DNA of 64,000 bases from Branchiostoma floridae (lineage: Eukaryota > Chordata > Leptocardii > Amphioxiformes > Branchiostomatidae): positions 1,370,843-1,434,842 of the forward strand of contig NC_049993.1 in assembly GCF_000003815.2 (NCBI RefSeq), given 5' to 3'. The notes beneath the pieces were generated by a model that saw nothing but the letters and a program-made list of their open reading frames with translations, ran no database searches and had not been told where the DNA came from. Below, piece after piece: positions 1 to 12,400 of this stretch (position 1 is the first letter of the stretch; every line of letters starts with the position of its first letter). A program made the position numbers and the translations under genes.

Positions 1-70
1 GACTCCGACAAAGAAGACCACCAAGAAGACCGCGCCCGCCAAGAAGGCCTCCAAGCCCAAGAAGAAGTGA
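1..70 (+). CDS. Histone H1, 3' end only
   Basis: The last 22 codons of a linker histone H1 are visible, ending in ...KASKPKKK and a TGA at 68-70. They match the C-terminus of the complete H1 genes at 4421, 25474, 30778, 36072 and 41361. The gene is cut by the window edge. Its first bases (g-act-ccg) match the AAG codon seen only in the H1 at 41361, which fits the close relationship of this unit to the edge unit. Confidence 0.95.
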   Translation, partial: TPTKKTTKKTAPAKKASKPKKK

Positions 71-101
71 AGATCTGACCGTTGTTTTTCCTGCAAACCC
101 C

Positions 102-117
102 GGCCCTTTTCAGGGCC
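102..117 (+). terminator. Histone 3' stem-loop (H1)
   Basis: A 6-bp stem GGCCCT/AGGGCC with loop TTTC lies 31 nt after the H1 stop. The downstream purine-rich element here is AAAGAACT rather than the AAAGAGCT of most units. Confidence 0.93.
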
Positions 118-710
118 ACACACATCCTTACAAAAGAACTATCTCAATCACCTATCCACATCAATACATATTATCGTTTGAAATATAGAACACGTGGAAT
201 AAAGAGGAATAGAAAAAAAAACTTTCCATCAGTACAGCAACACCGCCCTCCCCATCCCCCTGCTCACGTTAAAAGATGACGCACATACACATACAGCATT
301 CACACACAGGCGCGCACACACACACACACACACACATGTACGCACACACACACACACACACACACACATCCATACATACATACATACACGCGCACAGGCT
401 AATAAAACTATTGCTATTTTGTTGACACACAGTGAAGAAAAAGTGATATTGTGTATTTATCGACGAATTTAATGAGTAAGTTGATGTCTTGTTATCTACA
501 GTAGTATTCGATAGCCATTCTAAATAGCTCAACATCGCCATTGTCACATTTTCCGACGTGACACCGGTCCAGAAGTGTTGAGCTTGCTTCGGAAAATCGG
601 ATCCTGGCGCTACAACAACTGACCAATCACAGTGCCAGATTTCGACAGACAACCAATCAGACGACCGGGCAATTGAAATCTACGGGGCATATCATTAGCG
701 GGTGCTATAA

Positions 711-1190
<480 letters not shown>

Positions 1191-1221
1191 GCTGGATCGG
1201 AACAAGAGTCAAGACAACCCC

Positions 1222-1237
1222 GGCCCTTTTCAGGGCC
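1222..1237 (+). terminator. Histone 3' stem-loop (H3, canonical loop)
   Basis: GGCCCT-TTTC-AGGGCC lies 31 nt after the H3 stop, followed by the purine-rich AGAAAGATCT. It marks the end of a non-polyadenylated histone mRNA. Confidence 0.93.
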
Positions 1238-1397
1238 ACACACACATATCCCAGAAAGATCTACATCGTTCACATTTCTTGAATAACGATACCCTTGCCA
1301 ATAAACACACAACAGCCACACGAGTTTGTACACAGCCACATACCAATAAGTTGACGTTGGAGTAATGTAGCCCCCCCCCCCCCCACACACACACCCA

Positions 1398-1437
<40 letters not shown>

Positions 1438-1465
1438 CAACTAAAAAGCTAATGGGCGTGCCTTC

Positions 1466-1495
1466 CACGTGGTATTGCACGTGTTACTCCACGTG
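1466..1495. promoter_or_regulatory. Three CACGTG boxes at 12-bp spacing
   Basis: CACGTG occurs at 1466, 1478 and 1490, exactly 12 bp apart, in the spacer between the convergent H3 and H2A genes. The same cluster recurs in every unit where this region is sequenced. CACGTG is the Myc/Max/USF-class E-box; any role here is inferred. Confidence 0.55.
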
Positions 1496-1529
1496 CTTTA
1501 CCGTCTACGGTTACCCAAATGTATAGATA

Positions 1530-2491
1530 NNNNNNNNNNNNNNNNNNNNNNNNNNNNNNNNNNNNNNNNNNNNNNNNNNNNNNNNNNNNNNNNNNNNNNN
1601 NNNNNNNNNNNNNNNNNNNNNNNNNNNNNNNNNNNNNNNNNNNNNNNNNNNNNNNNNNNNNNNNNNNNNNNNNNNNNNNNNNNNNNNNNNNNNNNNNNNN
1701 NNNNNNNNNNNNNNNNNNNNNNNNNNNNNNNNNNNNNNNNNNNNNNNNNNNNNNNNNNNNNNNNNNNNNNNNNNNNNNNNNNNNNNNNNNNNNNNNNNNN
1801 NNNNNNNNNNNNNNNNNNNNNNNNNNNNNNNNNNNNNNNNNNNNNNNNNNNNNNNNNNNNNNNNNNNNNNNNNNNNNNNNNNNNNNNNNNNNNNNNNNNN
1901 NNNNNNNNNNNNNNNNNNNNNNNNNNNNNNNNNNNNNNNNNNNNNNNNNNNNNNNNNNNNNNNNNNNNNNNNNNNNNNNNNNNNNNNNNNNNNNNNNNNN
2001 NNNNNNNNNNNNNNNNNNNNNNNNNNNNNNNNNNNNNNNNNNNNNNNNNNNNNNNNNNNNNNNNNNNNNNNNNNNNNNNNNNNNNNNNNNNNNNNNNNNN
2101 NNNNNNNNNNNNNNNNNNNNNNNNNNNNNNNNNNNNNNNNNNNNNNNNNNNNNNNNNNNNNNNNNNNNNNNNNNNNNNNNNNNNNNNNNNNNNNNNNNNN
2201 NNNNNNNNNNNNNNNNNNNNNNNNNNNNNNNNNNNNNNNNNNNNNNNNNNNNNNNNNNNNNNNNNNNNNNNNNNNNNNNNNNNNNNNNNNNNNNNNNNNN
2301 NNNNNNNNNNNNNNNNNNNNNNNNNNNNNNNNNNNNNNNNNNNNNNNNNNNNNNNNNNNNNNNNNNNNNNNNNNNNNNNNNNNNNNNNNNNNNNNNNNNN
2401 NNNNNNNNNNNNNNNNNNNNNNNNNNNNNNNNNNNNNNNNNNNNNNNNNNNNNNNNNNNNNNNNNNNNNNNNNNNNNNNNNNNNNNNNNNN
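1530..2491. other. Assembly gap (962 N)
   Basis: By comparison with the complete unit at 27529-28841 this gap should hold about 1313 bp: the rest of the H3/H2A spacer, the whole H2A gene, the divergent promoter and the first two thirds of H2B. The N run is about 350 bp too short for a standard unit. Confidence 0.97.
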
Positions 2492-2567
2492 TGCTGCCGG
2501 GCGAGCTAGCCAAGCACGCCGTCAGCGAGGGCACCAAGGCCGTCACCAAGTACACAAGTCCAAGTGA
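2492..2567 (+). CDS. Histone H2B, C-terminal piece with altered end
   Basis: Only the H2B C-terminus ([23 protein letters not shown]) follows the gap. Compared with the intact copies one T is missing from the run before the final Ser-Lys codons, so the frame passes the usual TGA (2565-2567) and reads on. The 3' stem-loop just downstream also differs by one inserted base. Both changes sit close to the gap edge, so consensus error is as likely as real decay. Confidence 0.75.
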
Positions 2568-2595
2568 ATCTACCGACAGAGCTAGAGTTAACCCC

Positions 2596-2612
2596 GTGCC
2601 TTTTTCAAGGCC
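2596..2612 (+). terminator. Histone 3' stem-loop (H2B), altered
   Basis: The intact H2B form is GGCCTT-TTTC-AAGGCC. Here an extra T gives GTGCCTT-TTTC-AAGGCC, leaving a 5-bp stem with a bulge or mismatch at its base. Confidence 0.7.
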
Positions 2613-3316
2613 ACCCACATCCCCACAAAAGAGCTATATAACAATCACACTTTCCAGTCAAACAAACACCCGACACAGGTACGCGCCACTGTATTGTGAT
2701 CTATCGCATGCAGGTGCCTGGAACCCACCCACCAACACTCCCTAGTAGAACATGTACAGAGCTGTCACGCATACCAAAAAAAAAAAAAAAAAATCAAAGA
2801 AAATCAAGTGTCTTCTGACGTAATAAAAGTATGCACACGTTCTTTTAGTACGACAGAACATTTATCCTCTGGAACAAATGTCGTCACCTGTGACGTCCTT
2901 TGGGCGTTCTTTAGAACAACGAAACGGCGTTTACGTCGTCGGTGGGCATTCCTTTCATGACAAGAGCCTTCAACACAGACAGACGATATCTGAAATGTGT
3001 AGTCCAACTTCTGGGCCCTAGCTAATGAAGACCCTGTGAGGTGTAAACGCTTCCGTGTATTGGGTAGCTTTCTGCCTCTTGTCAGCTTTAATGTCTTGTA
3101 ATCTTTGATGTCATTTCACTTCCCCTTTCTCCCTTTGTTTCGATGTGCTTTAACTTTTTTCAATGTCAGCGCTGGCTTTCCGGTGCGAAATCGTCGGCGT
3201 GGAGTTGTCTTGAGTAGCTCGGATGGAGTGACGGATCGATGGCGTCCTACCATTGGCCAGGTGTGGTCGACCGGTCGCGGCCTAGACTCCTCGTAGGTCC
3301 GCAGGACTGCTATTAA

Positions 3317-3706
<390 letters not shown>

Positions 3707-3741
3707 AAGATCCGACTGACTTATCATCGCAAGCAAACCCC

Positions 3742-3757
3742 GGCCCTTTTCAGGGCC
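3742..3757 (+). terminator. Histone 3' stem-loop (H4)
   Basis: GGCCCT-TTTC-AGGGCC lies 35 nt after the H4 stop, with a purine-rich AGAAAGAGCT element about 15 nt further on. Confidence 0.93.
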
Positions 3758-4420
3758 ACCCAAATGTCTTAGAAAGAGCTGTATTTTCTCACAACCATCT
3801 CACACACGTACACACCCAGTCGACTCTAATAAACAACGACAACACATAAAGTACATTCTTTCAAAACCCAAGCAAGCAAGCAATCACACCTGTCTGTGCT
3901 CACGTACGATTGTAGTTCTCAATAATCGTTTGCGTTTGTTTATTAGTTGTCTTTATTCTGTGTGTTTGTATGTGTTTTTGATGATGGATGCGCATGGGTG
4001 ATGTTTTCCTTGGCTGATGTTGTGATCTTTGCTGCTTTTCTTGTAATTAGCGGATGTTTGTTGTGTGTGGAAGGAGACATGTAGTACAATGTGATGTGTT
4101 TTCTGTGCGCGGCGGATGGATCTTGATGTGTGTGTTCTATTGTTGTTGCTCCATGTGCGGGCTGTATGATTCGTCGCAGCTGTCTTACCGTGAAAAGACG
4201 GTACTGTGCTGTACTTTAATAAACCAATGAAATATTATTTGTCGTGTCTGGTAAGGGAGGAATTCCACCGTCAATGTAGAAAAGAAACGCAAGTTCGACG
4301 GACAATAAGACGCAGACAAAGTGTGACGATTCCGGCCAGGTCCGTGCCTTTAGTACTTCACGCCAGCTTGACAAGACACCGGGTTCATTTGCGCGACTAA
4401 CACAGACAAGACAAGACAGC

Positions 4421-5005
4421 ATGTCCGCTCCAGCATCGTCCCCGAAGAAGGCCAAGAAGCCCGCGGCGCCCAAGGCCCCTGCGGCTCACCCGCCCACCAC
4501 CGTCATGGTTACGGCGGCCGTGGAAGCGCTCAAGGACCGCACCGGTTCTTCTCTGTCGGCTATCAAAAAGTACATCGCTGGCAACTACAAGTTTGACGTG
4601 GAGAAGAAAGCGCACTTCATAAAGCGCGCCCTGAAAACCTTGGTGGAGAAGGGTACCCTCCTACAGGTTAAAGGGACCGGAGCGTCGGGGTCCTTCAAGA
4701 TCAACGTGGCTGCCAAGAAAGCCGCCGAGAAGGCGGCTAAGAAGGCCGTCAAGAAGCCAGTGGCTAAGAAACCCGTGGCTAAGAAGGCCGCAAAACCCAA
4801 GACATCCAAGCCAAAGAAGCCCAAGGCGAAGAAGGCTACCACCCCCAAGAAGACGACGACCAAGAAACCGACCGCGAGCAAGAAAACCAAGAAATCTCCT
4901 GCCAAGAAACCTGCTGCCAAGAAACCCGTCAAAAAAACTCCGACAAAGAAGACCACCAAGAAGACCGCGCCCGCCAAGAAGGCCTCCAAGCCCAAGAAGA
5001 AGTGA
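4421..5005 (+). CDS. Linker histone H1
   Basis: The protein has 194 residues and binds linker DNA at the nucleosome entry/exit site. It has a short A/P/K-rich N-tail, a winged-helix H15 globular domain at about residues 24-100 (with [12 protein letters not shown]), and a long K/A/P-rich tail. It is intronless. A CCAAT box lies about 190 bp upstream (near 4224) and I see no clear TATA. This copy has Pro in KKPVAKKPV, as in units B and C; units D and E have Gln there. Confidence 0.97.
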   Translation: MSAPASSPKKAKKPAAPKAPAAHPPTTVMVTAAVEALKDRTGSSLSAIKKYIAGNYKFDVEKKAHFIKRALKTLVEKGTLLQVKGTGASGSFKINVAAKKAAEKAAKKAVKKPVAKKPVAKKAAKPKTSKPKKPKAKKATTPKKTTTKKPTASKKTKKSPAKKPAAKKPVKKTPTKKTTKKTAPAKKASKPKKK

Positions 5006-5036
5006 AGATCTGACCGTTGTTTTTCCTGCAAACCCC

Positions 5037-5052
5037 GGCCCTTTTCAGGGCC
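5037..5052 (+). terminator. Histone 3' stem-loop (H1)
   Basis: GGCCCT-TTTC-AGGGCC lies 31 nt after the H1 stop, with AAAGAGCT downstream. Confidence 0.93.
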
Positions 5053-5294
5053 AACCACATCCTCACAAAAGAGCTATCTCAATCACCTATCCACATCAAT
5101 GCATATTATCGTTTGAAAGATAGAACACATGGAATAAAGAGGAATAGAAAAGAAAAACAACTTTCCATCAGTACAGCAACACCGCCCTCCCCATTCCCTT
5201 GCTCACGTTAAAATATGACGCACATACACATACAGCATTCACACACAGGCGCACGCACACACATGTACGCACACACACACGAACACACACATGT

Positions 5295-5344
<50 letters not shown>

Positions 5345-5597
5345 CCATACATACATACATATACGCGCACAGGCTAATAAAACTATTGTTATTTTGTTGA
5401 CACACAGTGAAGACAAAGTGATATTGTGTATTTATCGACAAATTTAATGAGTAAGGTGATGTCTTGTTACCTACAGTAGTATTCGATAGCCATTCTAAAT
5501 AGCTCAACATCGCCATTGCCACATTTTCCGACGTGACACCGGTCCAGAAGTGTCGAGCTTGCTTCGGAAAATCGGATCCTGGCGCTATAACAACTGA

Positions 5598-5715
5598 CCA
5601 ATCACAGTGCCAGATTTCGACAGACAACCAATCAGACGACCGGGGCAATTGAAATCTACGGGGCATATCATTAGCGGGTGCTATAAATTCGCTCTCCACA
5701 ATCTGCCGACTACTC
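5598..5715 (+). promoter_or_regulatory. Orphan H3 promoter
   Basis: CCAAT boxes at 5598-5602 and 5628-5632 and TATAAAT at 5682-5688 match the H3 promoters of the other units. The sequence stops inside the 5' leader at the gap, so the H3 gene that should follow is missing. Confidence 0.88.
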
Positions 5716-5815
5716 NNNNNNNNNNNNNNNNNNNNNNNNNNNNNNNNNNNNNNNNNNNNNNNNNNNNNNNNNNNNNNNNNNNNNNNNNNNNNNNNNNNNN
5801 NNNNNNNNNNNNNNN
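5716..5815. other. Assembly gap (exactly 100 N)
   Basis: A run of exactly 100 N is the usual placeholder for a gap of unknown size. Histone sequence lies on the left and unrelated sequence on the right, so the join may be a scaffold misjoin. Confidence 0.95.
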
Positions 5816-6423
5816 AGTTGAGAGTCTGTACCCCAGTACACACTAGCCCTGCATCATAACCTACACTTATGTTCAGGTTCAGATCCAGAATTTCAGGTTT
5901 AGGTTCAGGTCACTTATAATCTGAACCCATTTCATACAATCATGTATGAGTGCCAGGGATACTTATTTTTACCTCCATGTAAAACTGTGTGGCATATATA
6001 TGTTATTACAAGATATTAGAAAATGTCATGCTAAATTGATCAATACACAATCATAGCAAACACAAAATTCAGAAAAAACACAAGAAAAGCTATAAATGTT
6101 TTTGTCTTTTTCCAGGACACATTCTACTATCTATGAAAGGTTTTTGAATCTTCCATCTTTTGTGCTAAATTCATTTCCCAAGGGCACAATGTTGGAGCAT
6201 ACCTGGGGACTCTAACCTACAATGTGGGACCTTGGGCTTTGAGCCAAACACCCTACCCTTATGCTACACAACACCAGACCTTACAACAGAGTCTGACCAA
6301 ACTCTCTGGTATTGTACAATCTTAAAGTTCACTTCTTAAATCTATACCTATATCTGTTCACAGCTGAAGACAATACTGTAGATATAAAGTTGCACAGATG
6401 AGATGTGTGAATAGATAACATAC
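5816..6423. other. No gene seen
   Basis: The sequence is AT-rich, with a short run of CAGGTT-like repeats near 5875-5920. The next exon of the minus-strand DUF4062 gene is expected here or beyond the gap, but none is recognisable. Confidence 0.5.
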
Positions 6424-9400
6424 CTGGTCATATTGACGAAAAATGGCATGACGTTGTCCTGGTGACACCTGTCAATCTCACTGAGACATGTGCGGAGCGT
6501 GGTCTCTGTGGTGGTGTCTTTGGGCACGCCCTACAAGTGCACATGGAAATATTACATTCATGAAGTATCATCGAGTTGAATATTACATGTCTTATCAGGA
6601 AAACACAGTAAATGTTGCAAATGGATTCTGAAGCAACTGAGACTGTATACTATTGTCTCAAGTTGATGCTACAGGGTTGGACAGGTTTTCTAAAATTCAT
6701 TTGTCCTATCAGGCAAGTACATATAAATTACTTGCCCGAACCAACTTTTCACTTGCCAGAAATATTACATTTCTCTATGTATTTTCATTGCCAGCAATGA
6801 AATTCTTCAATTTATGTTGGCTCTATTTTTTGTGTTAATCAATGACTACCATCAAAATCTCATTCGTGGAAAAATCTAACTTGCCCAATTGGGCAAGTGA
6901 GGTAGGACATGCACTTGTCCGATCAGAATTTTCACTTGCCCGGGACAATCGGATCTGTCCAGTGGACTTGTCCAACCCTGTGCTATTCGTATAGATCTGG
7001 TTACTATTTGCCACTATAATCATATGATATGTAACAATTATCTGAAATCTTTCTATATATTATAAATCTAAGGAGGTCATACAAAATAAAATTCAATTCA
7101 GCAGAACAAAGGAATTCCATGTATATAAAATGGTTTACAGACAGTAACAAGCTTAAGGTTGACAGTCAAATTCCTCTGTCATAATATGTCATACCTGGGA
7201 AGTGATAACAATTACAAGCAAGGACATTGTATAGAAATCTTTGATTTTCTAAGAATAACCCTGGGAAAAGGGAAGAAGTTTAAATTCATCCTGTTCAAAA
7301 TGTGTTCAAGACTGGTGGAGAAGGGGTGCATATTTTATTTGAATTTTTCCATTTTACCTTTCAGTCCCAGACATTTGTCTTAGACTTGCCCCATATTTGA
7401 GGTGCCTACCCCAGTATTTCAACTGGGGTGCATCCTTTACGCAAGAAAATATGGTTTCTATAATATAAAACAGTTCACAAAAGTCTTGTGCAGTATTGTT
7501 GGTGAATCAGACGTTCCCTAACCCTTACTATCTCCTCGTGCAAGTTAACCTTAATGTCCATCACAATTACAGGATTGGTACATTGTGTACGTCATCTCCT
7601 AGGCAACCAGATAAACAACATGAATATTTCATAAAGGTCTTCTCAATGACATTTGGCTGTATCCAACTTTGGTTCATCTTCTTTGTGTTCGAAATGACCT
7701 ACATTTTACACACAACTGAGCATAGCAGAACAAACTAACAAGATCAACAAACAGCACACTTTTGTGTTTAGTTGTCAGAAAACTAGTTCAACTTTAACTG
7801 GGGGACTGCATACCCTCAAGTCTTGCGACTCAGTCTCTTACCGAGAATAATTCTGAAGAAAAAACTGTGTAGGGGCTATGTGGAATCACTTCAGCTACAA
7901 GACCAACTCATGAGTTTTGTTTCTTCAGCCTTTCCAATTCTTATATTGGTGAGTTAGAGCCTCAGAAAAAAATGATTAATGAAATTAAGGAGCCTTGCAT
8001 TACTGCAAAAGCAAGAAACCTTGAGCTACAAAATGTAGAAGAGATTCTAGGGAACAGGTTTTTTGGCGTGCCAAAAAAAATTGCACAGGATAAAATTTAT
8101 TTCCTAAAGTATGTCGAAATATGTACAGTACAAAATTCTAATGCAGAAAAATGTGACCCTATGATTAGTATGAAATGCTTTTCCATCTGTAACCTAAATT
8201 TTTTGTGAAAAATATTTCCCTACACAAAACCACAACCAAAGGTTCTAAACCCTGACAGACTGAGGAGAGTGAATAAACCAATGAGAAAGTGCATTCTATG
8301 CTTAGTGTTATTCGTCCCAGGGATAGAAGAAAAGTCCGAGACTAGATGGAACTTGTAACAATTCCCATACTGTAGTTCTTGATTTTTTAACATTACAAAA
8401 TGTACTATTATTTTCAGTTGTCACAGTGACACCTGTGTGAACTCATTATTACCAGGTATAGTATAACAAATAATTCGCCGACTTTCTTTACACACACCGG
8501 CTGCCACGTGAACGTTTAGTTCTGAGAACAAGTTCAAGTTTCTCTTGACTGTGAAAGTTTGGACCAAGAAGACAGTGAATTACAGTATATGTTGAAACTC
8601 ACCCATCTCAGGTCACACTCCACCAGATGGAGTCTCCTACTCTCACACCACAGTCTCAGGTCAGGGAACACCTACAGTGGACATGTAAGGGTTGGGAGGG
8701 AACAGTGAGTCACATTAGGAAAATATATATCAGGGAAATCATATACAAATTATTGTCTGAGAAATGACAATCTTGTAAACCATTGGTGGTATAACTAGGA
8801 CCAAATATCAACCTTATCAAACAAACATACATGTATAAGTACATACTTATTGAGAAAAAAAAAAACAGTTCGCTGGCAAACCATGGATTTCGAAGAGCGT
8901 GGAATGCCCTCCTGACATCAGTCTTAGTGGAAACACTGACACTGTAAATAGAACTGTCTTTTTGTATAGAGCCATAAACTGCGACTTTAAGAGATACTCT
9001 CTATGAGGCTACACTGATTTGATTTTATGGATGACATCCTCTAGAGACCCCAAAACTAAAGCAGGAGGGAGAAAAAACATGCTGGCCTTTTGCTGCAATA
9101 TGTGGTTGTAAGATCTGGACTTGCGTGGAGCCTTGGAGGAGGTGATTTGTTTTAAAGAACAAGTGAAATTAGTCACGTAGATGTCATCTATCAACTTGAA
9201 GTCAGTGTGGTCTAAAGCTAAATTTCCAGTTGCTGACAGTATACCAGGGTTGTAGCCAGCACCCATCCTTCCATCCTTTGAATTTTGCAGTTGGGAACGA
9301 AAACAAAATTTGCCCATTCCGTTCTCTGTGACGGACAAAAATTGATATGTAAAGATATAAAAAAAACTGTCTGCCTTGAGTAATTTTTCACCCAAACAGA

Positions 9401-12400
9401 TGCTCTTGAACAGCTTAGTCTACCAGCAAACTTTACACCTCAAAATGCAGGAAATAGCATTTCAGAGGGTCTAGATTTCAAATTTTCTGGGGGGCATGCG
9501 CTCGGATCCCCCTAGGAATGTCGCACCTTCGACACTAGAGAGGATTTATAATTGAGGGGACGGAAAATGATTTCAACCCTGCATTATACTCATCCTAAAC
9601 ATAATGATCACTGTAACTTTTGTCGACAGATTTTAACCTAAGAAGGAGTTACCTCACCTGTTTTACCAACATTTCTCTTTCTGCTTTGAAGTCCTTGAAT
9701 GTTGAGGACACGAATATCCTGATGGTTTTCCATCCTGACCTCTTGATGATGAGATTTTTGCCCTTTTCCGCAGACTTGTCCACAGTTCCTTCAACCTGCA
9801 TGCAGTAGTATGGCAGTGTGTCAATAGCAAAGTCTGTAGCAAATGCTTTGGACAATACTACTAGTATCAAAAGCAAGTGCTTTAAACATGTCAATAGCAA
9901 CAGCTTTAGACATCGATCAATGAAACTATTTGATACAACAGTGCTTGATTACATTAATTTTATTGATCACAATAACCTTGGGATAACTTATCTGGACCAC
10001 ATTACATATGAAGAGGTTATAAACAACATACGGCAATACGGTCACTATGAAAGACTCCTAACAGTACTAGTAGTGAAGAGAAGGAAACCAAAGTGGTATG
10101 GACACGTAATGAGGTCAGACGAACTGTCCAAAGTCATCCTTCAAGAAACTGTGAAAAGAAAAGGAGAGGGCAGAAGAAAAATGTGCAGTCAACATCAAGG
10201 AATGAACAGGAAAGAGTTTTGCAGCTTCCCTCCCGCTGACGCAATACTGAATGGGTTGGAGAAAACTGATCCAAAGTGCCACCATGCACCATGCAAAAAC
10301 ATAATTTGTATCATCTATATTACACTCTGCTTTAAACTTGTTAATATGGGTTAGATTGAAATCAGGGTGAAATAGTTGTTAGGTCGTTTGCAATTTGGAG
10401 AAAGTTGTTTTAACTTGAGCCTGGAATGACCCTGTACATGTGACAGTGAATTTTTTCTGCGAGTGGGCATTTCGAGAAGCAAAACACTAATAGTGTGTGA
10501 TATTCTGATTGACAGAGACACAGCTATGACTAACTGGGTTTTGACTCCTCTACTCTCATGTCCCTAATAAACGTACCGGGACGTTTATTTTTTTCAGCCT
10601 CACAATCCACCCGGTACGTTCTTATTTTGGACGGTACGTTTATTTTTTTTCTGAAAATTGGGGCTTTGCTTAGCCGGGACCCTCAAATAATTGAATTTTT
10701 GGGGTTTTCTGCCCATATTTCCGCGGTATTTTTGCTCAAAATTTCCTATTTTGCGGGCGAAACGGCGCGGATTTCCATGAGCGTGTACGCGTACGCGGTA
10801 CTCTTTCGGTGATTTCGGTCGATCTCGCTATGACGCTACGAAGTATTATGTTGTTCTTGGGGGAAAATAAAACACCACACTGACGTTTTGAAATACAATT
10901 TTTACATAAATAACTTTTAGTTTTAATTTAGTAGTAGTTTACAGTCTCTGTTTACATCGTAAACCAGCACCTTGCACGAGGAATTTCCCGCCGGTCTTGT
11001 GGTTCCATGCGCTTTCGGCAGCGAGGCGGAAGAGTGATTCGTTCACATAATAAATACTGGACGTAAAAATAACAACTATAACTTCGTTTCCCTTGTGATA
11101 TGAGTTTTGACGCCGCAAATTCTCCCAAACGACAGGAATTCGTCGGTAAAAACAGCAAGTTCATAATCATTTCTAAGCATCAAACCGCCACAACTTTCCT
11201 TTGTAACGTTAGATGCATGTGCCATTATGCCGAGATGGTCACGTCGAAATAAAACTTTCTTAACGTAGGCTTATTTCTTTGACAAAAATCAACCTTAGTC
11301 TACTTTTCACATAACTAACTTTTAGTTAATAGATTTTGATCGTTTTATACTGTAATCACTGTATTTTATGCTATACATCAGAAATCTTGTTGCGATATTT
11401 TACCTTGGTAAAAGTGGAGTCGTCCACTGACCCCTAGTGACCTTGTTTACAGCTGCAGCGATGCCATGTTGGAGAAAAACCGAAAGACGGAGATTTCCAT
11501 TTTTGGCCCGCGGAATACGAAAATTGGGACAGCTTACATGCATTTCAAGAACCTAAAACATCAGATACATGAACGGACGGTCTATTTGTAAAATCTGCCC
11601 ATATAGCCTTCCAGTCTGCACAGAAATGACGATGTAGAGAAGGGTAGAAGTGCAAAGAGTCTGAGATGAGAAAAAAACGCCACGTGAATTCAACAACACT
11701 TCGCATAAAATCACATAATTTTGTATAATGTTTTCTTTATTCAATGTCTCCTTCATAAAGAGTCCAAGTTGAACCGAAATCTTGCTGATGTAGTACAGAA
11801 AAAAAAACGTGATCCCCTCGTGGATAATACTATTTAGCGCAGCGTAACGCGGCCGGCCACGCGCCCGTGACGGCAGTGTTGTGGCATAGCGGCCGGACTG
11901 AAAATCGTCTGGCCGCGACCGCATTCGACAGCTGACCGCTATAGACTATTTCTTAATGCTTCAGGTCAACGGGAAAAATCCAAGGGACCGACGAAAACTG
12001 ACCGCATGGCCAGTTACGTGGCCCCTCAGTTATGTGGCCCCTATACTCAGGTGACCCTAAGGCAGGTTTCACTGCGAATTTCAACTTACCTTTTATTACA
12101 AAATTGAGAAAACGTCATGATTCGAACATGATATCTATAGTTCTTCAGCTCATCATTTATAGAACTAACTGATGTGGTTCTTAGGCATAAATGAATAAAA
12201 AGACCTACCTGCTTATCATCTCCTTTTCTTTGGACAGAAGTAGCATGTTCACAGTTATGAAATAATAAATACATGTCAATTTGGTAATTTTCCGGGGGGT
12301 ATGTTTATTCCGGGGGGTACGTTTATTAGATATTGACGATTTGTCCGGGGGGTATGTTTATTCCGGAGGGTATGTTTATTAGGGACATGAGAGTACTGTT

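Larger units (their letters stand above)
4421..5715. repeat. Histone repeat unit A (truncated by gap)
   Basis: The unit consists of H1, the H1-H3 spacer with a CA microsatellite (about 5256-5342), and the H3 promoter up to the 100-N gap. The H4-H1 spacer just before it (about 3900-4200) is of the haplotype shared with units D and E (GGGCTG, TTGGCTGATG) and not that of units B and C. Confidence 0.9.

Noticed and set aside
1449-2745. Very long frames across the first gap
   Set aside because: They consist mostly of N and carry no information.
5199-5447. Histidine/threonine-rich and cysteine/valine-rich ORFs over CA tracts in all H1-H3 spacers
   Set aside because: They are translations of (CA)n microsatellites whose length differs between units.
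9009-9395. 128-codon minus-strand ORF as an extra exon of the DUF4062 gene
   Set aside because: The flanking exons already join in phase 0 and match the family without it; composition looks non-coding.
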